64,000 bases of DNA, taken from NCBI RefSeq assembly GCF_024505045.1, contig NZ_JANIBM010000026.1, forward strand, positions 1 to 64,000, in the 5' to 3' direction. This document shows, one piece after another, positions 46,199-53,924 of the stretch (the stretch's first letter is position 1; each line of letters begins with the position of its first letter). The position numbers and the translations under genes are program-made. The notes beneath the pieces are model-generated. The model searched no databases, had not been told where the DNA came from, and saw nothing but the letters and a program-made list of their open reading frames with translations. Source of the DNA: Methylomonas aurea. Lineage in GTDB: Bacteria > Pseudomonadota > Gammaproteobacteria > Methylococcales > Methylomonadaceae.

Positions 46199-47108
46199 TG
46201 TAATCCTTTACCCGAATAGCACCTTGTTCAGCGTATTTTTGCGGCCATGTCAGCGTCTTGTTCTGAAAACAGCTATCGAGAATGAATAGTTTTCTGCCTT
46301 GTTTCAACGCGGCCCGCGCCTGAATCAAGGTTCCGGATGTTTCTCCCGCTTCGACAATGATGGTAGCTTCTGTCAGCGCCGACATCGTGATGTTTCGTTC
46401 CGGGAAAAATGTCCTGTTAGAGCGATAATCCTGATTTTCATAGCGCCGCAAAGGTACCTGGCTGATAAGGAGAAACTTCTCAGCAATAAGACGTTGCAGA
46501 TCAGCATTCTCTTTCGGGTAATTGTGTGTCAGTGGCGTTCCGATCACGGCTATAGTGCGGCCGTTAGCATTTATAGCTGTGGTGTGAGCCTCGGTATCAA
46601 TGCCCATTGCCAGGCCGGACACGATTGTGAATTCGTCTTCTACCAGATGGCGGACCAGCTTACGGGTTCTTGCCAAGCCTTCTTTTGTTGGTTTGCGGGT
46701 ACCAACAACTGCAACGCTGCGGGATTGTACTAAATCCCACCAGCCCTGGTAATACAACAATTCAATCGGATAGACGGCATCACGAAGTTTTTCAGGGTAT
46801 TCTCCAGCACCATGAACGCGAATCCCAAAGCTCTTGATCATGGCATTCTGAAAACGCTTCATGACAAAATCAGCATATTCAATGGCCTTGGGTGCTGGGA
46901 CAAAATCTGAAGGCACAGCGCCGGGAGCTGCTGAGAATTTCTCAGAAATAGTTTTGAAGGTTGCGCCTTTCTCATCCCACAGCGCTTCATAAGCGCCCAT
47001 TTCCCTGAGTGGTGAAATTGCGCCTGCTCCAAAATCTGTGAAGTTCAGAGCCATCCCTGAAATCATGACTGCTTCATTGTGTTGTTTTCCCCTTTTTTTC
47101 CCAGTCAT
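46161..47108 (-). CDS. DprA/Smf-like (SLOG superfamily) Rossmann protein
   Basis: 315 residues. The DprA Rossmann core runs from ~128: SVAVVGTRKPTKEGLARTRKL, FTIVSGLAMGIDTEAHTTAI, TIAVIGTPLTHNYPKENADLQ, FPERNITMSALTEATIIVEAGETSGTLIQARAALKQGRKLF. DprA proper binds ssDNA and loads RecA in transformation. Here the N-terminus (~1-110) is divergent and the C-terminal winged helix is missing, and there are no competence genes nearby, so a defence or sensing role of a SLOG-type protein is more likely. The gene overlaps both neighbours by about 35 bases (upstream small protein, downstream PRTase). Confidence 0.88.
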   Translation of the reverse strand: MTGKKRGKQHNEAVMISGMALNFTDFGAGAISPLREMGAYEALWDEKGATFKTISEKFSAAPGAVPSDFVPAPKAIEYADFVMKRFQNAMIKSFGIRVHGAGEYPEKLRDAVYPIELLYYQGWWDLVQSRSVAVVGTRKPTKEGLARTRKLVRHLVEDEFTIVSGLAMGIDTEAHTTAINANGRTIAVIGTPLTHNYPKENADLQRLIAEKFLLISQVPLRRYENQDYRSNRTFFPERNITMSALTEATIIVEAGETSGTLIQARAALKQGRKLFILDSCFQNKTLTWPQKYAEQGAIRVKDYNDIKQHLSTKTD

Positions 47109-47349
47109 CCAACATTTCCGATAAAAGCTCTATCAGTTTCATATCAGCATTCAATGCTGCCTGCTGGTATCTTTTTTTGAATTCTTTCGTTACTTTGAAA
47201 CTGAGTGGTACAAGCGGTTGGCGTCCGTCTGTATTTTCAGAATCCACCAATGCCTGAGTTGGACTGTTTTCCGGTGTATCCGAGCTTTCGTCAGTTGAAA
47301 CTTTATTCAACAAGGTCGTCTCCTGGTATTCGATATGGCGGCGCATCAA
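47074..47349 (-). CDS. Small ribbon-helix-helix-like protein at the head of the defence operon
   Basis: 91 residues; the first ~45 are acidic, Ser/Thr-rich and probably disordered, and the last ~45 (PLVPLSFKVTKEFKKRYQQA followed by two helices) have the short strand plus helix-turn-helix pattern of RHH/ParG-type DNA-binding proteins. Its stop lies 35 bases inside the DprA-like gene. As first gene of a seven-gene run it may be the autoregulator of the operon; a role as a cofactor of the DprA/PRTase pair is also possible. Confidence 0.65.
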   Translation of the reverse strand: MMRRHIEYQETTLLNKVSTDESSDTPENSPTQALVDSENTDGRQPLVPLSFKVTKEFKKRYQQAALNADMKLIELLSEMLDDWEKKGKTTQ

Positions 47350-47861
47350 TTTATAAAAATCCTGAAATATAGAATAGCGGAATTACGGGAATCCATCAAC
47401 AGAGTCCTTTGATATTTCTCTGTTCTGAAAGGCTATAGCAAAGCAAGCCTTCGGTTAAGGGTCGCCTAGGTGGTCGAGTAGAGCGTGGGAATCACACGCT
47501 CTCACGCAACGACATGTGAATCTCTCGACTCATACCGCTCCTATCGTTCGGTCGTAGCTTGAAGGGTCATGCGCCAATGAACAAAAAGCTGAGTCTGATG
47601 CCGAGCTTGCAAAACAGCTTACAACTTTTCCACTGTGAGCCTGTGTTTTGCCAGCCACAATACAAAATAATGCGTGCCAGCTATTCATACGCAATGCTAA
47701 CACTGGCAAACATGGCCGATTTTAATGGTAAATTTTTTATGCCGTTTTGCAGAATGGTTGTTATTTAAATAAAGTAGGCCACGAATTGCATACCCTACTT
47801 GGCTACCGCATGTAGATTTTCTGCCTCACGATTGAGGCCGAGAAAATTAACATTTTGATAC
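47350..47861. other. Interval with intron relic, no intact gene
   Basis: Apart from the group II intron relic at ~47470-47560, this 512-base interval has only chance frames. It separates the restriction/DprA operon from the XRE-ImmA pair and marks a junction between two cargo modules. Confidence 0.5.
47507..47540 (-). ncRNA. Group II intron domain V relic (truncated intron 3' end)
   Basis: On the minus strand the 34 bases begin GAGCGGTATGAGTC, with the AGC triad, continue into a GAGA (GNRA) tetraloop closed by GAGTC/GATTC, then a two-base AC bulge and ATGTCGTTG, which pairs back to the start. This length, loop and bulge are diagnostic of domain V. A domain VI-like hairpin (AGAGCGTG...CACGCTCT) follows at 47486-47504. 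No RT gene is present in the ~300 bases upstream, so only the 3' end remains. It is unrelated in detail to the intact intron at 19.7 kb. Confidence 0.75.
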
Positions 47862-48989
47862 TTACGATTCACAATGTTGTTTAGCTTTGCCAGCTATTTG
47901 GCCAAAAAGATTAACAACGTTCTCCGCACTCACCGTTTCCTGTACGCCTAACAATTGATCAAGCAATTTTGGTTTTATGAACATTTCCCGTGCAATGGCG
48001 CTACGCGGCATACCACATTGCTGTTCAAGCACTAGTAAACCATCGTAAACAATCTCAGGTACCTCCGGAACAATTGCATCATCTTCATCTTCCTTAATTG
48101 CCTGACTGTGCCGGCGTAAATAAATAACACCAGACCTGTATTGATCTTCGGAAAACACACCCAATTGCCGACCTCGGTACAAAATGGCAGCTTTGGAAAC
48201 CTTCCACTTTAGCTTGATATCGGACATCGCAGACCAGCTAAAACGACTGCCCCTAAACGCCTGCTGACATTCTTTAATGAAGTAAGCTCTTGGCATTAAA
48301 AAAGCACTCGCAAACCGGTTAGCTTGGCTTTCTGTCAAACGGTCGCCGGTTTGAACACCGACATGCATCGTTAAATGCCCAATCTCGTGAGCGATGCCGA
48401 ACCGGATTCTGCAAGCCGATTTGCCTTCCGCATTCAGCGTAATCACCGGCCTTCGCGTTGCAAAAGAAATCGCATCGATTTCGTTGGACAACCCGTCCAT
48501 ATGCATCAACACTGCGCCGGCATTCTCAGCCACCCTGATCATATTAGCAATGGGCCCTAGCCCTAATCCCCACTTGGCACGGCACGCATCGGCAACTTTC
48601 TCGATGTCTTCCGGAGTAGCAGGCTCCTCATGCAGAAAGCCGTAGGTAGGAAAATCCAGATTCCGGTCTAAGACAGATACCAGCCGCTTAAACATCTCGC
48701 CTTTTGCACGGGCAACCTGCCGTAAAGCCACCTTCGTTGTCAGTTGCTTACGAAAATGGCACTGTTCGTCGGCAATCGGCATTGCATCCAACGCCGTAAA
48801 AAAGCCCGGCAATACATCCAAAGCTTCCGCTAAGCCCAGTGCCAGACCTTCAGTCGGCTGTTCAATTCCGGACTCTAACCGACTCAAATATTGTCGGGAT
48901 TTACCGACCGCATCAGCCAATTCCTGTAACGAAAGTTCATTGAATAGCCTAGCCAGCCGAAGGTTTTGAGACAAAAACTCCGCGCTCAT
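47862..48989 (-). CDS. XRE-family repressor fused to ImmA/IrrE-type zinc metallopeptidase
   Basis: 375 residues. An N-terminal helix-turn-helix (~8-62: NLRLARLFNELSLQELADAVGKS, RQYLSRLESGIEQPTEGLALGLAEAL) is followed by a COG2856 metallopeptidase with IRFGIAHEIGHLTMH (~190-205; HEIGH zinc motif) and ESQANRFASAFLMPRAYF (third ligand region). A C-terminal helical region follows. Such fusions regulate mobile elements or act as antitoxins. The start overlaps the upstream gene stop by four bases (ATGA). It probably binds the twin operators upstream of that gene. Confidence 0.9.
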   Translation of the reverse strand: MSAEFLSQNLRLARLFNELSLQELADAVGKSRQYLSRLESGIEQPTEGLALGLAEALDVLPGFFTALDAMPIADEQCHFRKQLTTKVALRQVARAKGEMFKRLVSVLDRNLDFPTYGFLHEEPATPEDIEKVADACRAKWGLGLGPIANMIRVAENAGAVLMHMDGLSNEIDAISFATRRPVITLNAEGKSACRIRFGIAHEIGHLTMHVGVQTGDRLTESQANRFASAFLMPRAYFIKECQQAFRGSRFSWSAMSDIKLKWKVSKAAILYRGRQLGVFSEDQYRSGVIYLRRHSQAIKEDEDDAIVPEVPEIVYDGLLVLEQQCGMPRSAIAREMFIKPKLLDQLLGVQETVSAENVVNLFGQIAGKAKQHCES

Positions 48990-49582
48990 TTCTCCCCGGC
49001 CTGATCGACATCGCCATCGGTCGATGGACGTTTAGGCGTAACGGCAGGCTTACCGATTTCAACCGCATTCGGCGTAACAACCGGAGCAACGCTATGCAAC
49101 GTAGTGACAATATCAGATTTCCATTCACATTTAATGACATCGGCCGCATCGAAACCCAAAAAGACCACTCTGGGTTCCTGGTCGTCGTTATAACCTTTGT
49201 CTAAAATAAAACAGAACCGGCACGGCTCGTCGTTTGCCGTTTCATCAATCATCGATTGTTGATAACGGTTAGGAATCAGCGTTGCGTTCTTTTTGGGATT
49301 ATTAGGATTATCAGTGCTAAAGCGGCACGGAACAGAGCCGATCTTAAAAACCAGATCGTTTGCGCTGTTTGAAAGCTCCAACCAAGTATATTTCTGCGAT
49401 ATAACTAAATCGATAATTCTCTTCCTCTGACGGCCAAATGCAGTGCAGCCCCAGGTATAAGGACCATCATAGTCGGAATTAAGATCGTCCAGCGTTTTGT
49501 TGTATTCCTCTAACAGAATGCCGGCAATGATATTAAGGCGTTCGTTGGTTAAGTCGGGTTTATAGTGTATAGGAAGTTTCAT
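48986..49582 (-). CDS. Unknown partner of the XRE-ImmA protein (possible toxin)
   Basis: ATG at 49580-49582 with AAGGTG upstream is preferred to a frame start 18 bases earlier. About 198 residues, soluble, with MKLPIHYKPDLTNERLNIIAG at the start, a cysteine-containing centre (PYTWGCTAFGRQ, PCRFCFILDKGYNDDQEPRVV) and a Pro/Asp-rich tail. I do not recognise a catalytic motif. The 4-base overlap and shared operator region with an XRE-COG2856 gene resemble the toxin-first layout of RosmerTA-type systems, but the toxin assignment is only inferred from layout. Confidence 0.7.
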   Translation of the reverse strand: MKLPIHYKPDLTNERLNIIAGILLEEYNKTLDDLNSDYDGPYTWGCTAFGRQRKRIIDLVISQKYTWLELSNSANDLVFKIGSVPCRFSTDNPNNPKKNATLIPNRYQQSMIDETANDEPCRFCFILDKGYNDDQEPRVVFLGFDAADVIKCEWKSDIVTTLHSVAPVVTPNAVEIGKPAVTPKRPSTDGDVDQAGEK

Positions 49583-49592
49583 CGGGCACCTT

Positions 49593-49650
49593 TTGTGCAA
49601 ATTTCCAATTTTGTCAACCTAATGATTGTGCAAAATCGCGATTTTGTCAA
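49593..49650 (-). promoter_or_regulatory. Twin 25-bp operator sites upstream of the ImmA-partner operon
   Basis: Two direct copies, 49593-49617 and 49626-49650, share TTGTGCAAA...TTTTGTCAA with palindromic centres (the second contains AAAATCGCGATTTT). They are spaced 33 bases start to start, about three helical turns. On the minus strand each reads TTGACAAAAT, so the distal one could also supply a -35 box. The likely ligand is the XRE domain of the ImmA-type protein, giving autoregulation. Confidence 0.65.
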
Positions 49651-49730
49651 CTAGGTGTGTTTCGAAGGATAAGATGTGGTACGAATCGCATCTTTCTCGT
49701 TTAATGCTTATCGCTTTCGCTCAACGCGTT

Positions 49731-50360
49731 CTACGCCCCTAAGATATGCGCATACTTCTTTACTTGGGTAGCCGATAACGCTGGTTTGATCTTATGCAGA
49801 TCCTCCTGCGACATTTGATGAAGCTCTCTTTGCTCAGAATAAGAACGCAAGGAGACTTTATACCGCTTGGCTGTGTAAGGAATGTTATAGAACTCCATGC
49901 GCCGAAAGAGAAACAGGAGTTCTCGCGGCGAAATACCGCTTCCGGCCTTCAGGTACCTTGCCTTCGACTCAATATTCCCGCGGTACTCCTTATCCTTGAG
50001 CCAAAGCTCTCGCAGCGGTTCAAGCATGATTTCCGTCAACTTTTTTCGAAGCGCATCCTCCAAATAGAACTTACGTTCGTCAGGGTCCGTAACTTCTTGC
50101 CCAAGAGCGTCGTGAATATTGATTTCCGAAAACTTGAGAATGCAGCTCGAACCGACAAGCAGACGATTGTCGTTCAAAGTATTACGAATCTCGAAGTGGT
50201 GTGAAAGATCGGGATGCTCGCAAAGCTCGCACTCGATGTCTTCGTCATCGTAGTCAAACACGTTTCCGGTAAAGAGCCACTCCCGTAACGCCTCAGTAAA
50301 CGACGTAGACTTACTCAGCGGAACGAGGTTACGTTGCGATGCATCCAGCCAGTGGTTCAT
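49731..50360 (-). CDS. Conserved zinc-binding-like protein of unknown function
   Basis: 209 residues. Near residue 43 there is ECELCEHPDLSHHFEIRN and then RLLVGSSCILKFSE, that is C-x2-C, histidines and a later GSxCI. This pattern recurs in a family of uncharacterised proteins and probably binds zinc. The remainder is helical and charged (LEDALRKKLTEIMLEPLRELW). It is a single gene with about 80 bases before the twin operators and 42 bases after the next gene. No function can be assigned; a defence-island role is possible from the location. Confidence 0.7.
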   Translation of the reverse strand: MNHWLDASQRNLVPLSKSTSFTEALREWLFTGNVFDYDDEDIECELCEHPDLSHHFEIRNTLNDNRLLVGSSCILKFSEINIHDALGQEVTDPDERKFYLEDALRKKLTEIMLEPLRELWLKDKEYRGNIESKARYLKAGSGISPRELLFLFRRMEFYNIPYTAKRYKVSLRSYSEQRELHQMSQEDLHKIKPALSATQVKKYAHILGA

Positions 50361-50402
50361 GAAATGTAATTAAAATTCAGACATCTCACGCGGGCTGGGC
50401 GT

Positions 50403-50684
50403 TTAGCGCTCGGGGTCGATATAAATCCCGACATTTGATGGGACACTCAGGGATAGATTAAATTCAGACTTCTCCCATGGCGTAGGAATACAGTCCTCCG
50501 GAGCCGAGATTTCCAAATAAACTGGCAGTTGTTGATGCCTTAACGACCCTATGTTTCGATTCGGTCCGCCTAGCTCGCCCCAGAATGCGACCATATTATT
50601 TGAAGAGGTTCGGCATTTCAGCCATACCACCTCTTTATCGATAGAATATCCATCATCAACAATTTCAGTGATGCACAGTTCCAT
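50403..50684 (-). CDS. Small unknown protein
   Basis: 93 residues, beta-rich in prediction by eye (MELCITEIVDDGYSIDKEVV, VAFWGELGGPNRNIGSL, LPVYLEISAPEDCIPTPW). No signal, membrane segment or known motif. It follows the next upstream small gene by six bases and is probably translated with it as a two-gene unit. Confidence 0.6.
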   Translation of the reverse strand: MELCITEIVDDGYSIDKEVVWLKCRTSSNNMVAFWGELGGPNRNIGSLRHQQLPVYLEISAPEDCIPTPWEKSEFNLSLSVPSNVGIYIDPER

Positions 50685-50690
50685 TCTTGT

Positions 50691-50963
50691 TTACCAATTT
50701 GCCTTGATCCAATCTTTAACACCTTTTTGTGTTTGAATATCAGAAGGAAGTTCGTTTTTAATCATTTTTTCGATTTTGTGTGCAGAAGCCAATTTTTTAA
50801 AGTCCCATATTTCGGCAAGTTTATTAATTAAATAAAGTACTTCGTATCCCTCATTACGGCTAAATCGTGTACTGTCAGGTTCACCAGTAACTTTAGGGTT
50901 GTCACCAGGAATAGCAGTCCAGCTATATCTGTAATTGAGTTCAGATTTATTTATAAGTGGCAT
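50691..50963 (-). CDS. Small conserved unknown protein, first of a two-gene unit
   Basis: 90 residues: MPLINKSELNYRYSWTAIPG followed by a helical C-terminal half (YEVLYLINKLAEIWDFKK, KIEKMIKNELPSDIQTQKG, VKDWIKANW). I have a memory of similar short proteins in enterobacteria, always of unknown function. The low GC content and enteric-like sequence hint at recent transfer. Its stop is followed after six bases by the 93-residue gene. Confidence 0.6.
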   Translation of the reverse strand: MPLINKSELNYRYSWTAIPGDNPKVTGEPDSTRFSRNEGYEVLYLINKLAEIWDFKKLASAHKIEKMIKNELPSDIQTQKGVKDWIKANW

Positions 50964-51061
50964 TTTTCTTTCTCTTTTTGCTGATAATTAAATTCTGATA
51001 TTACAAGTACCATAAAAGGTACGCGATAGCGCATTCTATGATCCTAATGCATCTATGCTGG

Positions 51062-51973
51062 CTACACAATTTCCGCATCAGGAACATCATAAATGGTTTC
51101 GGTTACTTCGCTTAACAAACGGTGATCTAACAGCACTTGCATAAGAACCCTTGCCGTTTGATTGCAAACAACAATTTTTCCATTTCCATCGAAATTGATG
51201 CCCCAATTGCGTCCTGTGTTTACTCTCCTTAGGCTTTCAGGGAAATCTGGACGAGTATACAGTGCCTTTTGTTGGATAACCGTCATTCTCCTGAGTTGTA
51301 TCGCATTTTGACCCACAAATTGTTTCAGGGGCTCAATGTCGCTGAACAGTGAAAGAAATTGTGGATCCACAGTTAGATCGTCAAAGCTCTTTTTGTACAC
51401 AGCCTTATCTGAAACGGTGCTTTCATATGCTTTTTTTGAGGCTACAAAAATCGTCTCGTTTAAACAGTAAAAGTCAAAATACGAATCGAAAGTAAAAGTT
51501 TCCTCGGGTACAACAGACAGCTCGCCGTTTACAAAAATGGCGTTAATCATCGTGTTGCGAACACGGGGTCGCCATGTCGGAGCAGTTTTTCTAATGGCGT
51601 AAACTGTATCATCACCATTCTGGAATTTGACCAAATAGCCAACTGCTCCTTTCAGTTGCTTAAGTGCCGCGTCGGTGTTTTCGGCTTCGGGAACATCTAC
51701 AACTTGCAGTAACGCGATTAATCCATCGCTTTCTTCTAGTGCATGCGTCAAGCAACTGTTTTCGTTATTTTGCGATAAGTGGGTGTAAGTCACGGTTTCA
51801 GAAATTCTCGAAGTTGCCGATTTAATCGCGCTACGAAAAAGGTCTTCAACCTGCTCGTCGGTTCTTACGTGCCAAGCCCGAAACTTCACTGCTGTCGAGC
51901 TTTTCTTAAAAACCCAAAGCTGAACGGTCGAGTTGTCGTAATCGAACTGCTTCCAATCTAAAAAATCAGTCAT
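51062..51973 (-). CDS. kwaB: Kiwa anti-phage system protein KwaB (DUF4868)
   Basis: ATG at 51971-51973 overlaps the kwaA stop (ATGA), so it is preferred to a frame start 48 bases upstream. About 303 residues, the usual KwaB length. DUF4868-like features are YTHLSQNNENSCLTHALEES, a long central beta-rich region (EETFTFDSYFDFYCLNETIFVASKKAYE) and a C-terminal helical region (LRRMTVIQQKALY, NWGINFDGNGKIVV). In Kiwa, KwaB is the DNA-binding effector held by membrane KwaA and blocks phage replication/transcription. The partner gene directly upstream supports the call. Confidence 0.85.
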   Translation of the reverse strand: MTDFLDWKQFDYDNSTVQLWVFKKSSTAVKFRAWHVRTDEQVEDLFRSAIKSATSRISETVTYTHLSQNNENSCLTHALEESDGLIALLQVVDVPEAENTDAALKQLKGAVGYLVKFQNGDDTVYAIRKTAPTWRPRVRNTMINAIFVNGELSVVPEETFTFDSYFDFYCLNETIFVASKKAYESTVSDKAVYKKSFDDLTVDPQFLSLFSDIEPLKQFVGQNAIQLRRMTVIQQKALYTRPDFPESLRRVNTGRNWGINFDGNGKIVVCNQTARVLMQVLLDHRLLSEVTETIYDVPDAEIV

Positions 51974-52551
51974 TCCTTTCTTTTCCCCATACTTATGTAA
52001 CTCCCCTGAACCTCTTGACAAAAATATGTGCCTGGAGTCGGAGACTCCGTGCTTAACAGCTTTATTATCCTTTCGTGATGATTAATCGAAACTTTGGCTT
52101 CATATAAATTCCACCCCATGACCAAAAGGATAGGATTCATTATGATTTGGCCCGCCCGATAAGTAATCAGAAAAAGCCAAATCAAAAAAACCGCCAATCC
52201 TGCAATCTTTCCTGCCGATCCATAATCGACACCCATGAAGGAAACAATGTAAGGAAAGCTATAGCTTATAAGCTCACTTGGAATAGGCTTGGATTCAATG
52301 ACGGTAAGCGGATACTTGTACCGTAAACGGCGCAATATCATGATCGTAAGAGCAAGGCATAGCAGTGTTACTGCAATAGTCGATAACGACAAATAAGGGT
52401 GATTGCTAGAGGGAAGAACGCAGTTACGCCAGCTATGGCAAAGCTCTTTTTCCCAAAACTCTTGCTTTATGTCCTGCAAACCAAGAATGATGGCCAGCGG
52501 AAAGTAAGAGCCCAGAAAGACAAGAAATGCAGGGATTAATCGAAATTGCAA
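51970..52551 (-). CDS. kwaA: Kiwa anti-phage system membrane protein KwaA
   Basis: 193 residues with four hydrophobic segments: IPAFLVFLGSYFPLAIILG (~5-24), LSTIAVTLLCLALTIMIL (~55-73), ISYSFPYIVSFMGVDYG (~93-110) and IAGLAVFLIWLFLITYRAG (~114-132), followed by NPILLVMGWNLYEAKV. The SYFPLAIIL and NPILxxxGxxLYE patterns and topology match KwaA, the membrane sensor that oligomerises with KwaB. It is first in the two-gene operon and overlaps kwaB by four bases. Confidence 0.85.
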   Translation of the reverse strand: MQFRLIPAFLVFLGSYFPLAIILGLQDIKQEFWEKELCHSWRNCVLPSSNHPYLSLSTIAVTLLCLALTIMILRRLRYKYPLTVIESKPIPSELISYSFPYIVSFMGVDYGSAGKIAGLAVFLIWLFLITYRAGQIIMNPILLVMGWNLYEAKVSINHHERIIKLLSTESPTPGTYFCQEVQGSYISMGKRKE

Positions 52552-52692
52552 TGGATTTCCTTGTCTGGCATCTGTTCAAAGTTAACTAGTAGCTCCGATT
52601 ATAAAAGCGGAGAATCTAGACATTCGAAATGTGCTATTAAGCAAGCGATACATGGGCAGAGACATCTAGAGACTCCTGTGAAGGTGAATCAG

Positions 52693-52931
52693 TCAAGCGT
52701 GTAGTTTAAGCTGCTTTGTCAGAACGCGCGACCAATATTGCTGAGTCGATTTGGATGATTGCAGGTTATAACAGGTATCGAACCATTTCTTCTTCACCGT
52801 ACCCGGAGAACCACCCCGCCCCACTCATTGATCAGCGACTAATCGTCAAATAGACCGGGTGCCACAAATATCTGATAAAAACGATGCAGGTTGTCTTTGT
52901 CATCATGCCGTTCCAAATACACATGATTCAT
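52693..52931 (-). pseudogene. Decayed WGR-domain gene next to the resolvase gene
   Basis: From ATG 52929-52931 the minus strand reads MNHVYLERHDDKDNLHRFYQ then IFVAPGLFDD-stop-SLINEWG; after a frame change it continues GSPGTVKKKWFDTCYNLQSS and ends at TGA 52693-52695. The order YxxxxAPxLFxDWSLxxEWGRIGxxGTVKxxWF is that of WGR domains (TGG to TAG explains the stop at the Trp). It starts three bases after the resolvase stop, so both once formed an operon. It contains one nonsense mutation and one frameshift. Confidence 0.75.
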
Positions 52932-52934
52932 TAC

Positions 52935-53555
52935 TTACTCCCCAGGCGAGTGGACCGTATTTTCAGATTGCGGTGATTTCAAAGCCGCTTCCCGGATACG
53001 CATAATGGTTTGCCGAGTGGTTTTGAATTCCCGAGCCAATTCCGAGACGTTGCTGCCAGCGGCCAAGCGTTTGACAACGTCAGCACGCGCTTCCGCATTA
53101 AGTGCCGGCGGCCGACCAAACTGTTTACCCGCCGCCTTCGCGCGACTAATGCCTGCTTGGGTTCGCTCAATTAACAGGTCACGCTCAAATTCAGCGACCG
53201 CTGCGATCACCTGCATGGTCATCTTGCCGGCAGAACTGGTCAGATCAACCCCACCTAACGCCAGACAATGAACCCGCACTCCGGAATCAGAAAGGTGCTC
53301 GACCGTGGCTCGGACATCCATAGCGTTACGACCGAGTCGATCCAGTTTGGTCACCACCAACACATCGCCCGCTTCCAGCCGCTCGATCAGTTTATTAAAA
53401 CCTGGTCGTTCTTTAGCCGCGACTGAACCACTGATGCTTTCTTCAATCAAACGATGCGACTGAATGGCGAAACCGGCGGATTGAATTTCCAAGCTTTGAT
53501 TTTGGGTAGTCTGGTCTGTGGTCGACACTCGGCAGTAAGCAAAGACGCGTGACAT
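52935..53555 (-). CDS. Serine resolvase, TniR-like (Tn5053/Tn402 type)
   Basis: 206 residues. Catalytic domain: [20 protein letters not shown] (nucleophilic Ser at ~11), [20 protein letters not shown] (Arg pair), [21 protein letters not shown]-terminal helix-turn-helix follows ([19 protein letters not shown]). It resembles the TniR resolvases of Tn402/Tn5053-family transposons in length and sequence; the identification is from memory. A res-like site is found right upstream, and Tn402-like end sequences 120-180 bases away. The companion tniA/B/Q genes are not present, so it is a remnant or a standalone cointegrate resolver. Confidence 0.8.
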   Translation of the reverse strand: MSRVFAYCRVSTTDQTTQNQSLEIQSAGFAIQSHRLIEESISGSVAAKERPGFNKLIERLEAGDVLVVTKLDRLGRNAMDVRATVEHLSDSGVRVHCLALGGVDLTSSAGKMTMQVIAAVAEFERDLLIERTQAGISRAKAAGKQFGRPPALNAEARADVVKRLAAGSNVSELAREFKTTRQTIMRIREAALKSPQSENTVHSPGE

Positions 53556-53578
53556 GCGCTAATTCCGTCCGAAAGGGA

Positions 53579-53630
53579 TGTACGAATTATAACACATGTA
53601 CGAAATCCGTTTTGACTACTTTAGTACATA
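53579..53630. promoter_or_regulatory. Candidate res recombination site of the resolvase
   Basis: Two direct copies of TGTACGAA(A/T) at 53579 and 53597 plus an inverted TTAGTACAT at 53621 lie immediately upstream of the resolvase start. Clustered direct and inverted half sites next to the gene are typical of res sites that also contain the resolvase promoter. Confidence 0.55.
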
Positions 53631-53672
53631 TTTTTTAAGCCCTGTCCGAAACCGGTCGATTTTGGACACCAA

Positions 53673-53732
53673 TGTCAGAAGACTACTGCACAACTTTTGC
53701 TACCATTTAATATAGGTGGTGTCATTTTCAGA
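53673..53732 (+). repeat. Tn402/Tn5053-type terminal and subterminal sequences
   Basis: TGTCAGAAGACTACTGCAC at 53673-53691 is nearly the subterminal repeat of Tn402-type ends, and TGTCATTTTCAGA at 53720-53732 is identical to the first 13 bases of the 25-bp Tn402/Tn5053 inverted repeat. Both point rightward, toward the metal-resistance block. The consensus used is from memory. Confidence 0.6.
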
Positions 53733-53742
53733 GTCCGGCTCA

Positions 53743-53819
53743 TGTCGGGTGACATAAAAAATGAAAAGTGTGCCAAATTATTGAAAAACTAATGCCATAA
53801 ATAATGAAATAACCCGACA
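53743..53819 (+). repeat. Left-edge array: three units plus TGTCGGGT/ACCCGACA
   Basis: Units are GACATAAAAAATGAAAAGT (53751), TGCCAAATTATTGAAAAACT (53771) and TGCCATAAATAATGAAAT (53793). ACCCGACA at 53812-53819 repeats the terminus in inverted form, so the 77-base segment is itself palindromic at its ends. Confidence 0.65.
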
Positions 53820-53924
53820 GAACTGTCCGGCTAAAACAATCAAGCAGCCTTTCAAGGTCATGCTCGCTGGTGTTTGTTCCTAAATGCTTGAATTATTTTG
53901 GATGGCGAGTATCCTTTATAAGGA

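Noticed and set aside
47559-47768. 69-codon plus-strand frame near the intron relic
   Set aside because: Lies over and beside the group II intron 3' relic, without a ribosome-binding site or known similarity.
53743-53819. Interpretation of the left 77-bp array as a rho-independent terminator
   Set aside because: The outer arms pair, but the interior consists of direct repeat units shared with the right edge at 63.4 kb, which fits transposon ends better.
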